Assembly: GCF_015355785.1 (NCBI RefSeq)
Contig: NZ_JADKYW010000005.1
Coordinates: 1,119,394 to 1,183,393, forward strand
Reading direction: 5' to 3'
Length of the DNA stretch: 64,000 bases
Origin: Arthrobacter gandavensis
Lineage (GTDB): Bacteria > Actinomycetota > Actinomycetes > Actinomycetales > Micrococcaceae
Under the pieces are notes generated by a model, which was not told the DNA's origin, did no database searches, and saw only the letters and a program-made list of their open reading frames with translations. The translations under genes and the position numbers were made by a program. Of the stretch, positions 61,977 through 64,000 are shown in pieces; position 1 is the stretch's first letter; each line of letters begins with the position of its first letter.

Positions 61977-62016
61977 AATGCCGCGCAGACCAGAACCTGG
62001 ACTGCGCGGCATTTCT
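61977..62016 (+). terminator. Terminator after cwlM
   Basis: AATGCCGCGCAG (61977-61988) pairs with CTGCGCGGCATT (62002-62013), with an inner CCAG/CTGG stem and T-rich sequence after. It lies 10 bp past the cwlM stop and ends the trxB-trxA-cwlM unit. Confidence 0.85.
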
Positions 62017-62731
62017 CTTGGGGGCTCGTGCCATTGGGCTCCGCTGGGGATCGAGGTATCCGGGATTCGCGGAAGACGTGGCTCAACCTGATCCATGAGG
62101 GGCTGGCGTTTACCGCGGGACCGCAGTGGTTCTAGACCTTGCTGGCCGAAGACCCGGGACGCGCAGCTTCGAGCCAGTTGTGTCTGCAAGGGAACGAGCC
62201 GGGAATAAGCCGGGGAACGACGGTGCTTCGCCGGTCCGTTTCGGCCGACTAATCGAGTGCGACGAGCATGATCGGCCGGGGCTGCTGTGCCCCTTCAGGC
62301 GTGAATGACGTCTTGATGGTGACTCAGAGGCCTCCCCCGGACGGACACCATACCTTCGGGTCGCTTCACTTCAGAGACAGTGTGTATGCGACAGTTGCCG
62401 ACGCCAAAGAGCCAGCAGGAGATCGGGTTGTGGACGTTTCCGCCGGTGACATTGATGCAGGTTATCGCAGCCGACTTCATTGACGGAGTTCGTATGGACG
62501 GTGCTCCCGAGGTCCTCGGGTCCGGCAGGCGCTCCGTCGGCAGTGTCGATTCACTGCGTTCTCTGGACGACCCCTGGATGGTCAGGGGCGACCGAGGGGT
62601 CCACCAGCGGAATAGCGTCGACCTAAGCGGGGCGGTGCCTTCGCCACCGTGTACTCGAGGTTGACGCCGCGAAGGGATCTGCCGCTCGGCACTGACCAGC
62701 GGACACGTGAATGTTCGTCGGCATATGCCCG

Positions 62732-62747
62732 TGTTTCACGTGAAACG
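62732..62747. other. parS site 1
   Basis: TGTTTCACGTGAAACG contains the perfect 14-bp core GTTTCACGTGAAAC bound by ParB. Confidence 0.95.
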
Positions 62748-63482
62748 GGTGGCTCGCAGATGGGATGGCAGCGCCACCGCGTGGTCAGTAAGCCCAGACG
62801 GCATATCTCGGGAGCTTGGCCTCCTGGAGAGGGCCCTGTGCCGGGTACAAAGCCAGCTGTCTCTGTGTGCTCGTTCGTGTAGTACAGCCTGGAACCTGAT
62901 CTCCGCGTCCGTACCGAAAGGATGAAGTGAAGTATCCGAATGGTCGGTTGCGGGCGGGGAGCTGTGGTTCCTTAGTGCTTCCAGACGTCATTCCGGCGCT
63001 TGCATCGACGGCGGTGTGCAACGGACTGGATGACGTTTGGCCTGGTATCCCTGGCGCGTCAGGTTCCATTGGTGTGGGGTCCCGTGGGGGATATGGCCGC
63101 CGTACGTCGAGCCGCGATGATGTGCGGACGCTGAACGGGAGAATGTACGCCGATAGCAGCCGACCTTCGTTTAACATCCCCGGAGGGGTATTGCGGGGTC
63201 GGAATGTTCAGGTGTCTCGCGACCTCCGTGCCTAGCCCACCCAAGACTCACGCATCATCCCTGGACCCTTAATATCGGGCGCGTCCGATCTCACTCACGC
63301 ACTGCAATCATTCACGGCGTTGTGACCCGACTGGTAGCGGTTCCCTCGTGAGCTGTCTCTAGTCCACGCCAACCCTCTACCGCCTATGCGTGGTCTCATA
63401 CCCATTCTCGACGGTCGGACTGCGTCCATCACCGCGTGGTGAAGACATCCCTAGCCCGGTGAGGAAGCGGTCCGGGCCTGCC

Positions 63483-63498
63483 AGTTCCACGTGAAACG
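63483..63498. other. parS site 2 (one mismatch)
   Basis: AGTTCCACGTGAAACG differs from the core GTTTCACGTGAAAC by one T-to-C. It lies 750 bp from site 1. Confidence 0.7.
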
Positions 63499-63878
63499 TC
63501 CACGGCCCGCTTGTTAGCCAGCTATCGGGTAGCGCCCGTCGTGCAGCCCGACACTGCTCGGGTATGGGTGATCCGTGCACATTGAGTGGCATATCGCGAG
63601 ATACTCAATTGCAAATGGTCGTCCGCAGGGCTGGCTGAATATGCAGCTCCATGAAATGCCACCATTTACCGCTGGCGGTATGACGACCCAGACAGCCTCT
63701 GCCGCAGCCATTGGACCACACCCGCCGCAGCTGGGCCCGCGCCAAATCACCGCTACCTGTTCAACTTATATATGCATGGTTGGTGCATCTGGGTGACCTC
63801 TGCGGCCAGGTGTGTAGTCCGAGTCGAGGGCAAAGTCTGCCCCCTGCCGAAAGACCTTGCCATACCAGGGAGCGTCGT

Positions 63879-63894
63879 AGTTTCACGTGAAACA
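63879..63894. other. parS site 3
   Basis: AGTTTCACGTGAAACA contains the perfect 14-bp core. It lies about 400 bp from site 2. Confidence 0.95.
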
Positions 63895-64000
63895 GGGCGA
63901 TAAGTATCCCCGCAAGACGGCGCTGAGGCGCCGGCATCCGGGTCTCGTCCTGCGGCTTCGGACCTCAGGGCTGGACGGCTACCCCACTAATCGGCCCATT

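Larger units (their letters stand above)
62017..64000. other. Gene-free parS region
   Basis: Nearly 2 kb without a supportable gene. All six frames have only short, non-family-like stretches, base composition is lower in G+C than the flanking genes, and three parS sites are embedded. In related chromosomes parB and parA lie next. I see no tRNA, CRISPR or IS here. Confidence 0.75.

Noticed and set aside
62040-62136. A frame ending WLNLIHEGLAFTAGPQWF.
   Set aside because: Too short, no start or similarity that I recognise; could be a remnant but cannot be supported.
1-64000. CRISPR array, tRNA or rRNA genes.
   Set aside because: No regularly spaced direct repeats, cloverleaf sequences or rRNA motifs were noticed in reading; a tRNAscan run would settle this.

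Overview
The window is high-GC DNA from an actinomycete, most likely an Arthrobacter-like member of the Micrococcaceae. The evidence is GC-rich third codon positions, frequent GTG/TTG starts, mycothiol genes (ino1, mshA), a FemAB-type peptidoglycan bridge enzyme, an LAXTG (class E sortase type) surface protease, an Rpf-LysM protein, and a gene order cca - NUDIX - murJ - kinase-like - trxB - trxA - cwlM - parS that matches the origin-proximal arm of actinobacterial chromosomes. The genus is inferred from gene content; no 16S gene is present. The sequence probably runs toward parB/parA and oriC just beyond the right edge.

Layout. 0-3.1 kb: glycosyltransferase cluster, with two convergent GT2 genes whose 3' ends are scrambled by what looks like one missing G. 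3.3-8.3 kb: manganese catalase, TetR regulator, a gene fossil, a FadD-like CoA ligase and an IS481-family element inserted exactly at the fadD stop codon; its transposase carries an in-frame amber. 8.3-20.6 kb: membrane cytochrome b, EamA exporter with divergent CGNR regulator, LAXTG-anchored S1 protease, small membrane proteins, MATE and MFS exporters, a DUF4031-HD protein, and a beta-propeller/MoaD-like pair. 20.6-26.2 kb: Rpf-LysM protein and KimA-type K+ transporter around a strongly folded intergenic region, then a FAD oxidoreductase with divergent XRE-cupin regulator. 26.2-30.1 kb: replication/ribosomal block (dnaB, rplI, rpsR, ssb, rpsF) with six DnaA-box-like sites between dnaB and rplI. 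30-37.3 kb: M18 aminopeptidase and three consecutive ABC-2 exporters, two of them a tandem duplication. 37.3-46.3 kb: MFS, ABC-F ATPase, small proteins, and a translationally coupled envelope trio (mannosyltransferase-like, FemAB-like, desaturase-like). 46.5-51.9 kb: Lrp/LysE pair, ino1, fhs, mshA. 52-53 kb: sparse region with a small basic protein, 14-bp repeats and a candidate 31-codon gene with its own strong promoter. 53-62 kb: histidine phosphatase, cca, NUDIX, then the envelope/redox run murJ, kinase-like membrane protein, trxB, trxA and a CwlM-type pseudo-amidase. 62-64 kb: gene-free, with three parS sites.

How the genes work together. MurJ, the kinase-like protein and CwlM form the control point for lipid II export and precursor supply known from mycobacteria. 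Here the pseudokinase is a separate, eroded gene and the amidase lacks canonical zinc/catalytic residues. ino1 and mshA make the first mycothiol intermediates, and trxB/trxA and the Mn catalase add redox defence. The right edge is the centromere region used by ParB.
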